DNA of 64,000 nucleotides, from positions 34,207 through 98,206 of the forward strand of contig CAJKBH010000006.1 of the NCBI GenBank assembly GCA_905198125.1. Reading direction: 5' to 3'. Source of the stretch: an uncultured Porphyromonadaceae bacterium. Lineage in GTDB: Bacteria > Bacteroidota > Bacteroidia > Bacteroidales > Muribaculaceae. The notes under the pieces were generated by a model that was not told the origin of the DNA, did no database searches, and saw nothing but the letters and a program-made list of their open reading frames with translations. The translations under genes were made by a program, and so were the position numbers. This document shows, in pieces, positions 53,880-62,481 of the stretch; the first letter of the stretch is position 1, and every line of letters begins with the position of its first letter.

Positions 53880-54671
53880 TCACCGCTTGATGTCGCGGTC
53901 CAGCATCTTGTGTTTTATTAGCATTCTGACGCCGGTCGGCGTCATGCCGACCGCCACAATAGCGAGGCGGTTGATAAATCCGTTGATGTATTGTTTCTTG
54001 CCGCGCAGCATCCGGTTCACAGCCTTATGCACGAACTTTTCGGGCGTCTGTACGGCATGGATGCGCACGGCCAGTTTCATCAGGTTCGGGGGCAGTCCGA
54101 ACAGGTCGGTGGCTATGCCTCCGGGGCAGGCCACGGTGACGCTCACGCCGCTGTCGCGCATCTCGTAATGCAGCGCGCGTGAAAACACGCGTATGTAGGC
54201 CTTCGTGGCCGAATACATCGCTATGCCGGGCATCGGCATCCAGCACGACATCGACGACATGTTCAGTATCCGTCCCGAGCCGCGCTTCCTGAAACGCTCG
54301 GCGAACTCGCGGCTCAGCATCGTCACCGCACGGCAGTGCAGGTCCAGAAAACAATTGATTTTCCGTTCCGGCGTGTCCGTAACCGTATCGAAGCTGAATA
54401 TGCCGGCGTTGTTGATCAGCACGTCGGCGTCTATGTGGTTTCCGTCAAGAAAGGATGTGATCTGCGAGTGGGCGTCCGGCGCGGTCAGGTCGCAGTAGAA
54501 AGGTACGGCCTTTATGCCGTTCGTGCCGTTCAGTTCGGCTGCTGCGCGTTCCAGTTCCGCGCGCTGGTTGGAAACCATCACCAGGTCATAGCCCCTGCCG
54601 GCCAGCTCCTTGCTGAAGCAGAGTCCGATGCCGGAACTGGCTCCGGTCACGACCGCCGTCTTAGACCCCAT
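53880..54671 (-). CDS. short-chain dehydrogenase/reductase, hydroxysteroid-dehydrogenase candidate
   Basis: 263 residues from the ATG at 54671 (MGSKTAVVTGASSGIGLCFS). The longer frame to 54821 is a translation of the repeat element upstream and is rejected. The cofactor motif TGASSGIG is at residues 9-16, NNAG at 87-90, the catalytic Ser140, Tyr153 and Lys157 (SATK context). The C-terminal helices are hydrophobic, as in membrane-linked SDRs. Placed after a 5-alpha-reductase-like and an old-yellow-enzyme gene, it may be a 3-beta-hydroxysteroid dehydrogenase. The start codon lies inside a 34-bp inverted repeat arm, so control of its transcription or translation may depend on that element. Confidence 0.82.
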   Translation of the reverse strand: MGSKTAVVTGASSGIGLCFSKELAGRGYDLVMVSNQRAELERAAAELNGTNGIKAVPFYCDLTAPDAHSQITSFLDGNHIDADVLINNAGIFSFDTVTDTPERKINCFLDLHCRAVTMLSREFAERFRKRGSGRILNMSSMSCWMPMPGIAMYSATKAYIRVFSRALHYEMRDSGVSVTVACPGGIATDLFGLPPNLMKLAVRIHAVQTPEKFVHKAVNRMLRGKKQYINGFINRLAIVAVGMTPTGVRMLIKHKMLDRDIKR

Positions 54672-54994
54672 CCCACAAAATTTGTTAACGTCAGGGTCGC
54701 AGCAGTGCGCCAGATTCCTTCTTGCAGGCTCAGGAGCATAGCGGGCTATGTGACTGAGCCCAAAGGAGGAAGATGGTGTGCTGCTGCGAGGCTGGGCTAA
54801 TATTTTTCCAGAAAGTCCCATTCTGACTTTATTTTTTTAACAATTCTACATCATTTTGTGCTTTGACCGGTGTCTTTTCGGTTAATTTATCCGTTCTCAT
54901 CGGTCACAGCCGCGAGGCTGCTCCCTCTGAGACCAAATAAATTACCTCGAAAATCCACCGCCCTGACGTTAACAAATTTTGTGGGATGGGGTCT
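54663..54994. repeat. 34-bp perfect inverted repeats flanking 264 bp (possible invertible switch or MITE)
   Basis: Left arm 54663-54696 begins AGACCCCATCCCACAAAATT; the right arm 54961-54994 is its exact reverse complement. The left arm contains the SDR start codon; the right arm starts right at the stop codon of the reductase gene. The interior has a 93-nt palindrome and an AT-rich part with a promoter-like TTTG and TAATTTAT. No recombinase gene is in the window. Confidence 0.85.
54697..54789. repeat. long imperfect palindrome inside the inverted repeat
   Basis: TCGCAGCAG pairs with CTGCTGCGA at the ends, then a mismatched but clearly complementary stem (TTCCTTCTT region against GGAGGAAG) closes near 54743 with ATAGC/GCTAT. 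It could fold as a hairpin of about 40 bp. It has the look of a dispersed intergenic repeat. Confidence 0.75.
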
Positions 54995-56217
54995 TAGCCA
55001 TTGCGTTCCTTGATTTTCTCTATCTCGCGCTGTATGCGCGGAGGCAGATCCTTGCAATATTTGTGGCAGGCCATCTCCTTGCTGTACATACGGGCTATGC
55101 AATAGTTTACATGCTCGCAGCCGCAGTTGTGGTTCTCCTCGCTCTGACGCATCTTGTTCACGAAGTCAGGCTCGGTCAGCAACGCACGGCCCATCTGTAC
55201 GAAATCAAAGCCCTCGTCGTCCAGCACCTTGTTTGCGCCGTCGCGGTCCACCACGCCGCCCACATATATCAGCGGCAGATTCAGTTCCTTGCGGAACAGG
55301 CGCGCATCGTCCAGAAAATAAAGCTCCTTGAACGGTACCGTCGGTATCATGTACTTGCCCACCATCCTGACGCCATATTTCAGCCACAGCTGCTTCATAT
55401 AGTATGTCATGGTGTATATGGGCATTTCGCCGCGCATCACGTACATGGGTGCCTTGCTCACGAAGCCGCCGGACAGCACCATTCCGTGCACACCGGCACG
55501 TTCTATCTCCTTGGCCACGGTCAGGCAGTCGTCTATCTCCAGCCCCCCCTTGAATCCGTCGCGCATGTTGGTCTTCACCACCACGCCCATGTCCGAGCCG
55601 GCATGTTTCATCACCTGCTCCAGACACATGTTCATAAACCGCATACGGTTCTGCAGCGAGCCTCCGAACCCGTCGCGGCGGCGGTTGGTGTATGGCGAGA
55701 GGAACTGCGAAATCAGGTATCCGTGTCCGGCATGAACCTCGACGCAGTCGAAGCCGGCGTCACGCGCTGTGTCCACTGCCTCGCCGAACTGACGTGCCAG
55801 CGTCACCAGCTCGTCCTCGCGCAGACCGCGGCAGAATGTTGGGGAATATAGGTTGAATCCAGTGGAGGCTCCCACGGGCGTGCAGCCGGCCGTGGAACGG
55901 TGCGTCATGTTGCCGCAGTGTCCTATCTGGATGCTGGCCTTGGCCCCCTCGGCGTGGATGTCGTCGGTTATCTTACGCAGTTCCGGCACTATCGCGGGGC
56001 GCAGCCACAGCTGTGTCTTGAACGACAGGGCCGACTCGCAGATGCCGGCGTATGCCAGCGTGGTCATTCCCACTCCGCCGCGGGCCACCGACACATGGTA
56101 GTCTCTGAGTTGCTGCGTCGGGCCGTTGTCGCGGCCCATGCCTTCGAACGCTGCGGAACGGATGGTACGGTTCCTCAGCTCCACCGGTCCAATCCGGCCT
56201 GCTGTGAATAGTTTCAT
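54994..56217 (-). CDS. NADH:flavin oxidoreductase, old yellow enzyme family (steroid reductase candidate)
   Basis: 407 residues: an FMN-binding TIM barrel (residues 1-330; NRTIRSAAFEGM, QIGHCGNMTHR, EVHAGHGYLISQFLSP, MGRALLTEPD) and a cysteine-rich C-terminus (CGCEHVNYC, CHKYC) that suggests a 4Fe-4S cluster. It lacks the C-terminal FAD/NADH domain of the longer BaiCD-type enzymes (about 640 residues), so electrons must come from elsewhere. Members reduce alpha,beta-unsaturated ketones; the 5-alpha-reductase-like gene 16 nt upstream supports a 3-keto-steroid substrate. Probable 5-beta-reductase (inference). Confidence 0.82.
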   Translation of the reverse strand: MKLFTAGRIGPVELRNRTIRSAAFEGMGRDNGPTQQLRDYHVSVARGGVGMTTLAYAGICESALSFKTQLWLRPAIVPELRKITDDIHAEGAKASIQIGHCGNMTHRSTAGCTPVGASTGFNLYSPTFCRGLREDELVTLARQFGEAVDTARDAGFDCVEVHAGHGYLISQFLSPYTNRRRDGFGGSLQNRMRFMNMCLEQVMKHAGSDMGVVVKTNMRDGFKGGLEIDDCLTVAKEIERAGVHGMVLSGGFVSKAPMYVMRGEMPIYTMTYYMKQLWLKYGVRMVGKYMIPTVPFKELYFLDDARLFRKELNLPLIYVGGVVDRDGANKVLDDEGFDFVQMGRALLTEPDFVNKMRQSEENHNCGCEHVNYCIARMYSKEMACHKYCKDLPPRIQREIEKIKERNG

Positions 56218-56233
56218 GATCAGTATATATTGA

Positions 56234-57013
56234 TCAGTATATGAACGGTATGATGTAACGCCGCTTCAGATTGCGGTATTCATCTCCGAATTCCTTAATG
56301 TATCTCTTATGCAGCGACACCGCTCTGGGCGCCAGGTTGGCGAACGTCCATATCGCGAACGTCAGTCCTCCGAGCGACCACGACAATATGGCATAGCCGG
56401 TCCATTCGGTCAGTTCTCCGAAATAATTGGCGCCGGTCACAAATCTGAACATACCGCCTCGGGGTATGTAATGCTTTGTGTCGCCGGGCTTTCTGAGGTG
56501 CCGTATGATATAATCCGATGATATGTTTATCCACATTCCCGCCAGGAATATCAGCGTTCCCAGTATGAACAGCGGGCTATACAGCCACGATACCGGATAC
56601 GAGCCTTCGGGACTGACATAGAAAAACCAGCCGCCTATCAGGTAGCAGTTTATAGTGTTGAATACCACGCCCATCAGGATTATGATCCAGGGCATGCGGT
56701 TCTTCCCTCTGATCAGCATCGGGAATATGAACGAACGTTGGAAATAATGGATTTCAAACAGCAGGGTCATCACCACCAGTGCGGGCTCTCCCCTGCGCGG
56801 GCTGCATAGCCACAGCAACAGCATCACTATGAAGGCCGGAGCCTCCATTATGACCCAGCCGGCCTTATTGTTGATGGCCGGTCCCCATTTCGATGTGTAT
56901 GCCACGCCGTAGCCTGCCGTGATCCGGTGCAGACCTATGAACACCACTAAGGCCATCGCGATCATCACCGCGCAGACCGTGTAGTAGAAATCGGGCTGAA
57001 ATAGCGCATACAT
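56234..57013 (-). CDS. steroid 5-alpha-reductase-like membrane protein
   Basis: 259 residues, six to seven hydrophobic segments. The C-terminal half has HYIPRGGMFRFVTGANYFGE and EWTGYAILSW, the signature of the 3-oxo-5-alpha-steroid 4-dehydrogenase family (Glu and Tyr of the active site, NADPH site near the C-terminus HKRYIKEFGDEYRNLKRRYI). Such enzymes reduce the C4-C5 double bond of 3-keto-steroids or bile-acid intermediates. First gene of the operon with a near-leaderless promoter; the OYE gene follows after 16 nt. Confidence 0.85.
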   Translation of the reverse strand: MYALFQPDFYYTVCAVMIAMALVVFIGLHRITAGYGVAYTSKWGPAINNKAGWVIMEAPAFIVMLLLWLCSPRRGEPALVVMTLLFEIHYFQRSFIFPMLIRGKNRMPWIIILMGVVFNTINCYLIGGWFFYVSPEGSYPVSWLYSPLFILGTLIFLAGMWINISSDYIIRHLRKPGDTKHYIPRGGMFRFVTGANYFGELTEWTGYAILSWSLGGLTFAIWTFANLAPRAVSLHKRYIKEFGDEYRNLKRRYIIPFIY

Positions 57014-57017
57014 GCCA

Positions 57018-57049
57018 CAAAGTTAATTTAAAATACTTTAACGGCCAAA
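57018..57049 (-). promoter_or_regulatory. promoter of steroid-reductase operon, near-leaderless
   Basis: Minus strand TTTG at 57046-57049, 20 nt spacer, TAACTTTG at 57018-57025. The ATG at 57013 is 4 nt past the box. Confidence 0.8.
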
Positions 57050-57096
57050 AAATTCGTCATTTTTCGGCACATATTGTTCTTTTTGACACATTTTTG

Positions 57097-60000
57097 TCAC
57101 GACAAGGGAGCCATTGCTCCGCGCAGTCGTTTAGGCATCTTCCCGCGATACCGCTGCCATGCCGCCTTGCGGATTTCGGTGCGACGGATGTTGTACCGTC
57201 CGCGGGCGCGCAGCTCGGTGGCCTGTGGATCCGTCAGATGCCGCGACAGTTCCAGCTGAAGGCGTCCTAATTCCTGACGCGTATCCATCACGCTGTCGCC
57301 GTCGGCCACAAAAGGATACGACAGCGGATTGTCGCCCATCAGTATGTCGGCCTTATACAGCGCCCGGTATGCCGCCCTGTATTTTCCTTCCGCCATCAGG
57401 GTGCGGGCTGCCTTTATCAGTGCCGCGCGCATCTGCCCCACCATCCGCGCCGGGGCCGCGTCCATGTACACCCTGCGGTCCGGGGCGTTCGGAGCCTTCG
57501 TCACATCCACCCCGCGCATCAGCTCGTCATGTCGCGCCGGCCGGGGCATCCGTCCGTAACGGTCGGCCATCAGCGACGGCGTCAGCATCGCGCTGTCCAG
57601 ATGCAGACGCGCAGGTGCCTTGGCAGCCGAGAACCAGTATATCGGCCGGTCGCCGGCATTGACTAACATGTCGAACATTATAAGCTGCGCGAACCGCACG
57701 TTGCGCCCCGTGCCCGTTTCCGACAGTTTCCTGAGGTCGAACACCGTGTCGCGGGCCATGCCGGGCACACGCATCAGCGCATACCGGGCCGGAAGCTCGG
57801 GCACCGATCCCGAGGGGACGGCATTCTTCAGCCGGTTCAGGAGTTCCTGTGCCGGCAGCGTATCCAGCCTGTCGCCGACACGCGTCTGCGTGAAGGCGTC
57901 ATAAATTATGTCCTCGCGTTTCAGGGTGGTGTTCACGGGTTTCGATTCGCGCCACTGACGCATCATGTTGGCGGCATAGCCGGGCAGTCCGAGATACGAC
58001 AGGTTCACGACGCGCACGTCCCGGCGCACTCCCTCCACCTCCTGCGCGTACCACAACGGGAACGTGAAGTTATCGCCGTCCACGAATATCACGGCATCCC
58101 TGTCGAGCGATTCCAGCGTGGTGCGGGCTATCGTGGCGGCGGCGCGGCGTCCGTTGCGGTCATGGTCGTCCCAATTCTCCGTGCACATCCACGCCGGCAC
58201 CATCAGCGTCAGCGCGAAGGCCCAGGGCGTCCTGAACATCCGCGCCACCCACAGCGCACCGTAACCTATCCATATCGCATACGCCCAGAACGATCCTAAG
58301 AACGAGTAATCGCGCTCCCTCGGCTCGCCGGGGCTCTGGTTCAGGTATATCACAATGGCAATGCCCGTCATCACGAACAGCAGCGACGACACGGCCGCCA
58401 CCTGACGTCCCCGGTGTCCCGAACGCAACAGCCATATCAGGCCTAAGATGCCAAGCAGCAACGGGATGCCGAAGTACCGGTTTCGTCCCGGATTGGCGGC
58501 TCCGGCCTCGGCGGGCAGGTAGTCCTCGGCACCGAGCATCGCATTGTCTATCGGGTCGATTCCGAATATGAAATTGCCGTGCTGCACTTCGCCCTGTGAC
58601 GGTATGTCGTTCTGCCGGCCCACGAAATTCCACATCAGATAGCGGAAGTACATGTATCCTATCTGATATGTGCCCAACATGCGCAGATGCTGCGCTGCCG
58701 TTGGCTTATACGATGTCTTGCGGACCCTCTTGCCCGACGCGTCCATCATGGCCACGGGGTTGCCGAGCGTGTCAAGTGCCTCCGACACTTCTACCCGCCG
58801 CATGGAGGAGGTGTCCATCCCCGCCCAGTCGCCAAACGACGCAAGGTCCACGGGGTTGCGGCTCGTGATGCGCGGCAGGAAGCTGTTCAGCTCAGGCGTA
58901 TAGATGTTTTTCAGCGCATATCCCTTGACGATATATCCCGGCCGTCCGGACGCGATAAGCCGTGCGTTGGCCGCCGAATCTTCCGGCAGGAGCCTGCCGC
59001 GTGTAGTGTTCATCCGTGCGCCCGGCTCGTATGGCATCAGCAGTTTATGTTTCTTTTCGATGGCATATTTCACATACTCCGGACGCGTTGCGCCGGGCTT
59101 CCATTCCTCCTGGAACAGCGGCTTACTGTAAGGCGTATACCCGTAGAACAGCGGTGCGGCGCCATACTGCTCGCGCGCCTGATACCGCGCGAACGAGAAT
59201 GGTTCGCCGGGCATCGCAGAGTTGGCCGGCGACGGTATGCCGCCGCGTATCGGCACCAACGCGTATGCTCCGTACCCTATCAGGAACAGGCTGACCATCC
59301 AGAAGGCGAGGTTGAAGCGCCGAATCCCCATTTTCAAGGTAACAGCCAGGCCCGTAACAATCAACGCACCGAGCAGCAGCACGAACACAACCACTCCCGT
59401 CAGCATCGGCATACCGAGCCTGTTGACAAACAGCAGTTCGAGCCATGCCGCGGCCGAAATGCTTTTGGGCATTATCACTATCAGTATCAGCCCGACGCAT
59501 AGCGCGCCGAGCACCACTATAAGCGACAGCTTCCAAAAATTGCGAATGCCACGCCTCATGCCCCATATCAGAGCCAATGCGGGAATAGCTAACAGATTCA
59601 GCTGATGCACGCCGATGCTGAGTCCGAATACGTAGGCCAACAGCACCAGCAGCCTGTTGGCGGCGAGATTGTCCTTGGTGAACATCCATTTCACCATCAG
59701 CCATACGGTAAGCGCCGTGAAGAATATCGACATGGCGTATACCTCGGCTTCCACTGCCGAATACCATGTGGAATCGCACCATCCGAAGCACAGCGCGCCC
59801 ACCGCCGCGGTACCGGCGGCTCCCCACACGGGGCGCACTCCCGACTCTTTCCGTCGCCTCAGCAGCCACAACGTCACCTTATACAGCACGGAGGCGAGCA
59901 GCATCCCCGCCAGTGCCGTGAACAGCCCGCTGGACAGATTCACGGCGTATGCGGCATGTTCGGGACCGGACAGCAGCGTGACGATATGCTCCGCTAACAT

Positions 60001-60195
60001 CCACACCGGATTGCCCGGCGGATGCCCTATCTCCAGCAGATATGCGGCCGACACATACTCCGGGCAGTCCCAATAGCTGACGCTGTCGGGAGTGGTGAGC
60101 CAATACGTGGCGAGCAGCAGGACAAACACAATGCCGCACACCAGGCGGTGCATACGTCTTTCTATCGCGGATTCAATAGCCATTGACTGATTCAC
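57097..60195 (-). CDS. DUF2723 family membrane protein, glycosyltransferase-like
   Basis: 1032 residues from a GTG at 60195 that overlaps the stop of the glycosyltransferase gene before it; an ATG at 60183 (MAIESAIERR) is the alternative. About 12 membrane segments occupy residues 15-560, with the family motif SYWDCPEYVSAAYLLEIGHP near residue 40 and GNPVWMLA after it. A soluble C-terminal part (about 600-1032) follows, with RERDYSFLG and VDGDNFTFPLWYAQEVEG landmarks. DUF2723 proteins are GT-C-like and common in Bacteroidetes, some linked to protein O-glycosylation. The substrate is unknown. Confidence 0.88.
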   Translation of the reverse strand: MNQSMAIESAIERRMHRLVCGIVFVLLLATYWLTTPDSVSYWDCPEYVSAAYLLEIGHPPGNPVWMLAEHIVTLLSGPEHAAYAVNLSSGLFTALAGMLLASVLYKVTLWLLRRRKESGVRPVWGAAGTAAVGALCFGWCDSTWYSAVEAEVYAMSIFFTALTVWLMVKWMFTKDNLAANRLLVLLAYVFGLSIGVHQLNLLAIPALALIWGMRRGIRNFWKLSLIVVLGALCVGLILIVIMPKSISAAAWLELLFVNRLGMPMLTGVVVFVLLLGALIVTGLAVTLKMGIRRFNLAFWMVSLFLIGYGAYALVPIRGGIPSPANSAMPGEPFSFARYQAREQYGAAPLFYGYTPYSKPLFQEEWKPGATRPEYVKYAIEKKHKLLMPYEPGARMNTTRGRLLPEDSAANARLIASGRPGYIVKGYALKNIYTPELNSFLPRITSRNPVDLASFGDWAGMDTSSMRRVEVSEALDTLGNPVAMMDASGKRVRKTSYKPTAAQHLRMLGTYQIGYMYFRYLMWNFVGRQNDIPSQGEVQHGNFIFGIDPIDNAMLGAEDYLPAEAGAANPGRNRYFGIPLLLGILGLIWLLRSGHRGRQVAAVSSLLFVMTGIAIVIYLNQSPGEPRERDYSFLGSFWAYAIWIGYGALWVARMFRTPWAFALTLMVPAWMCTENWDDHDRNGRRAAATIARTTLESLDRDAVIFVDGDNFTFPLWYAQEVEGVRRDVRVVNLSYLGLPGYAANMMRQWRESKPVNTTLKREDIIYDAFTQTRVGDRLDTLPAQELLNRLKNAVPSGSVPELPARYALMRVPGMARDTVFDLRKLSETGTGRNVRFAQLIMFDMLVNAGDRPIYWFSAAKAPARLHLDSAMLTPSLMADRYGRMPRPARHDELMRGVDVTKAPNAPDRRVYMDAAPARMVGQMRAALIKAARTLMAEGKYRAAYRALYKADILMGDNPLSYPFVADGDSVMDTRQELGRLQLELSRHLTDPQATELRARGRYNIRRTEIRKAAWQRYRGKMPKRLRGAMAPLS

Positions 60196-61289
60196 TGTTT
60201 GTCATCGACAAATTTACTGTAAATACGGTCCAGTTCCTCTATGAACTTATTCCAGTCCTGATTTTCCTCATATCGCCGGCGTGATGCAGTCCCCATCTCG
60301 AGACGCAGCTGCGGGTCTTCGGCCAGCCGCTGCATTGCGTCGGCCAATCGCGACGAGTCGTTGGGCGGCGCGAATATGGCCGTCACGCCGTCGGTCAGGT
60401 ATTCCGACTGTGCGCCGTTGGGCACGCACACCTGCGGACGCCCGCAGGCCATATACCGCAGGCTCTCCAGCCCGAAGGCCTCGCGGCGCACCGACGGCTG
60501 GACGCCGAAATGGCTTTCGCCTATCAGCAGCAGGATGTCGCCCGGCGGGATGATCCAGTCTATCTTGTCCATCACCCCCCTGGTTATGGCACGGCGCCGC
60601 AGGTCGTCAATATAGTCCGGGTCGCCGTATCCGGCTATGCGCAAGCGCAGCTTTACCCCGCGACGGGTCAGCAACGACAGCGCGTCTATCACGTTCTCCA
60701 GCCCCTTGCCTTCCACGATGGTGCCGTGGCACAGGGCCGTGACGGGACCGCGCGGCGGCTCGGCCGAGGACTTCACGTCGTCAAGGTTCACGCTGTCGTG
60801 CAGCATGTACATGCGGTCGGCCGGTATGGGCACACGGTTGTCGCGCCAGGCGGACAGGAACGTGTCCTTGGCCGTCTGCGACACGAAGATATGAGCGTTG
60901 ATTTTATTGTACAGACGTCGGAACAGCCATGTGTCGCGACCAGGCGCCACCGTGTGGCACGTGGCCACCACCAACACGTCGGGGCGACACACCAAGCGCT
61001 TGGCTGCCAACACAGTGAAGGCGTCGCAATACCGGTGCACATGCACTATCGTCCCTTTGGCGCATTCCTTCAGCATTCGGCCCATGCCCCAGATGGAACC
61101 CATGTCGGTGTAGCCTCCGAACAGGATGTGACGCAGCGGGATGCCGCAGGCGGCGAAGTGGGAGTCAACGGCCTTCGCATCGCGGGTCACGGCCGTCACG
61201 GCCCACCCCAACGTGTGATAATGACCGCAGATGTCGAGCGCATATTGCTCGACACCTCCCCATTTCGTCGATGAGACGATATGTATCAG
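60192..61289 (-). CDS. GT4 family glycosyltransferase with non-ATG start
   Basis: The frame is open and conserved upstream of the TTG at 61211: residues HIVSSTKWGGVEQYALDI are the typical GT4 N-terminus, but no ATG, GTG or TTG lies between them and an in-frame stop at 61313. A CTG at 61289 gives MIHIVSSTKWGG and 365 residues; ACG at 61301 or ATA at 61307 are other options. The C-terminal domain has CHGTIVEGKGLENVIDAL and the E-x7-E-like REAFGLESLRYMACGRP, a GT-B retaining enzyme. Downstream of ald by at most 24 nt and overlapping the DUF2723 gene, so one operon. Confidence 0.82.
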   Translation of the reverse strand: MIHIVSSTKWGGVEQYALDICGHYHTLGWAVTAVTRDAKAVDSHFAACGIPLRHILFGGYTDMGSIWGMGRMLKECAKGTIVHVHRYCDAFTVLAAKRLVCRPDVLVVATCHTVAPGRDTWLFRRLYNKINAHIFVSQTAKDTFLSAWRDNRVPIPADRMYMLHDSVNLDDVKSSAEPPRGPVTALCHGTIVEGKGLENVIDALSLLTRRGVKLRLRIAGYGDPDYIDDLRRRAITRGVMDKIDWIIPPGDILLLIGESHFGVQPSVRREAFGLESLRYMACGRPQVCVPNGAQSEYLTDGVTAIFAPPNDSSRLADAMQRLAEDPQLRLEMGTASRRRYEENQDWNKFIEELDRIYSKFVDDKQ

Positions 61290-61313
61290 CTGTCGTTTCG
61301 TTTCTATCTGCTA

Positions 61314-62432
61314 TCAGTTGGTTGTAGAGAGCATCACCCGGATGTCCACGCTGGGCATCGCCGTATAGGAGCCGATCAGTTTGTCCACCAGTTTGCCCCG
61401 GTATGTCACCATGCCGTTCTGCACTCCGGCCGTCGTGGCCACCATGCCGTCCAGTCCCTCGTTGATCTTCATTTCCTCGAAGAAATTGATCAGAGGATTT
61501 GAAATGGCCATGGCCACCGTCCGCGGCACGGACACCGAAGGATGCATCTCGTTCAAGTCCAGGACATACACATTGTCCTTAAGCTGCGACGACAGCACCT
61601 GCGGGAACTTGAACTCGCGCGTGGTGCTGCCCAGTATTATCACGTCGGCGGTCTTGACACGGTTGGCCAGCACCCTGGGATGTATCGCCACCAGCTCCAC
61701 CTGCGGCATCAGACTGGGACGGATGGTTTCCAGAGCAGACACATCGTTGTCCATTATCACGCACTTCGCGCCGTTGGCCGCGGCTGCATTTGCCGCGTGC
61801 ACACACGCGCTGCTGGACCCTATCACCATCACCTCGCAGGGATTCAGACCGGCCACTCCGGCCAGCAGCACACCCTTGCCGCCGCCCAGATAGCTCAGAG
61901 CCTCCTCGGCATACATCACGGCCACGCGGCCGTCTATCTCGTCAAGGATATTTGCGAAGATCGGTATGTCGTGATGGGAATACATATTGTCCAGACATCC
62001 GGTGTCTATGTGCTGCGACAGCAACGCCTTGATAGTAGCCGGCTCGAACAGGTCGTGGCCCATCATGCACAACAGGGCCGCGCCCTTGTTCATTTTCCTG
62101 ACGTCCTTGGCGCGCAGGGGCATGAACGACAGCACGACGGGTTGCTTCAGAGCCTCGTCGCGGGTCACTATCTTCACGCCATACTCCGCGTACGCGTCGT
62201 CGCTGAAGCTGATGTCCACGCCGGCACCCGCTTCCATCGACACCTGTATGCCCGACGACGTCAGCATGCCGCAGGCTTCGGGAGTGAGCAGGAGCCGCGT
62301 CTCGTCCGAGTCCGCATAGTTGCCTACCATTCCTACATTGATTCGCGAACGCGATCCTTTTTCCACCTGTTCTTCAAGTTGCGGCTCAAGTGCCGTGCAG
62401 GCACCGTCGTTCCCATTATTTGTCGTGCTCAT
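61314..62432 (-). CDS. ald: alanine dehydrogenase/PNT family protein
   Basis: 372 residues. N-terminal domain: ETRLLLTPEACGMLTSSGIQ, VSMEAGAGVDISFSDDAY. NAD domain: EVMVIGSSSACVHAANAAAA, where the usual G-x-G-x-x-G of alanine dehydrogenase is replaced by GSSSAC; then VIILGSTTREFKFPQVLS. Known members convert L-alanine and NAD to pyruvate, ammonia and NADH, but the altered glycine motif and the N-terminal extension of about 30 residues make cofactor use uncertain here. First gene of an operon with the GT4 and DUF2723 genes. Confidence 0.75.
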   Translation of the reverse strand: MSTTNNGNDGACTALEPQLEEQVEKGSRSRINVGMVGNYADSDETRLLLTPEACGMLTSSGIQVSMEAGAGVDISFSDDAYAEYGVKIVTRDEALKQPVVLSFMPLRAKDVRKMNKGAALLCMMGHDLFEPATIKALLSQHIDTGCLDNMYSHHDIPIFANILDEIDGRVAVMYAEEALSYLGGGKGVLLAGVAGLNPCEVMVIGSSSACVHAANAAAANGAKCVIMDNDVSALETIRPSLMPQVELVAIHPRVLANRVKTADVIILGSTTREFKFPQVLSSQLKDNVYVLDLNEMHPSVSVPRTVAMAISNPLINFFEEMKINEGLDGMVATTAGVQNGMVTYRGKLVDKLIGSYTAMPSVDIRVMLSTTN

Positions 62433-62481
62433 ATCATTATGGCTTACACATAAGCCTCGTCGTTAAGGCTTAGTCCGGGAG

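Noticed and set aside
54672..54821. Longer N-terminus for the SDR gene, starting at 54821
   Set aside because: The extra 50 residues translate the palindromic repeat, while SDR proteins start right before the TGASSGIG motif, as with the ATG at 54671.
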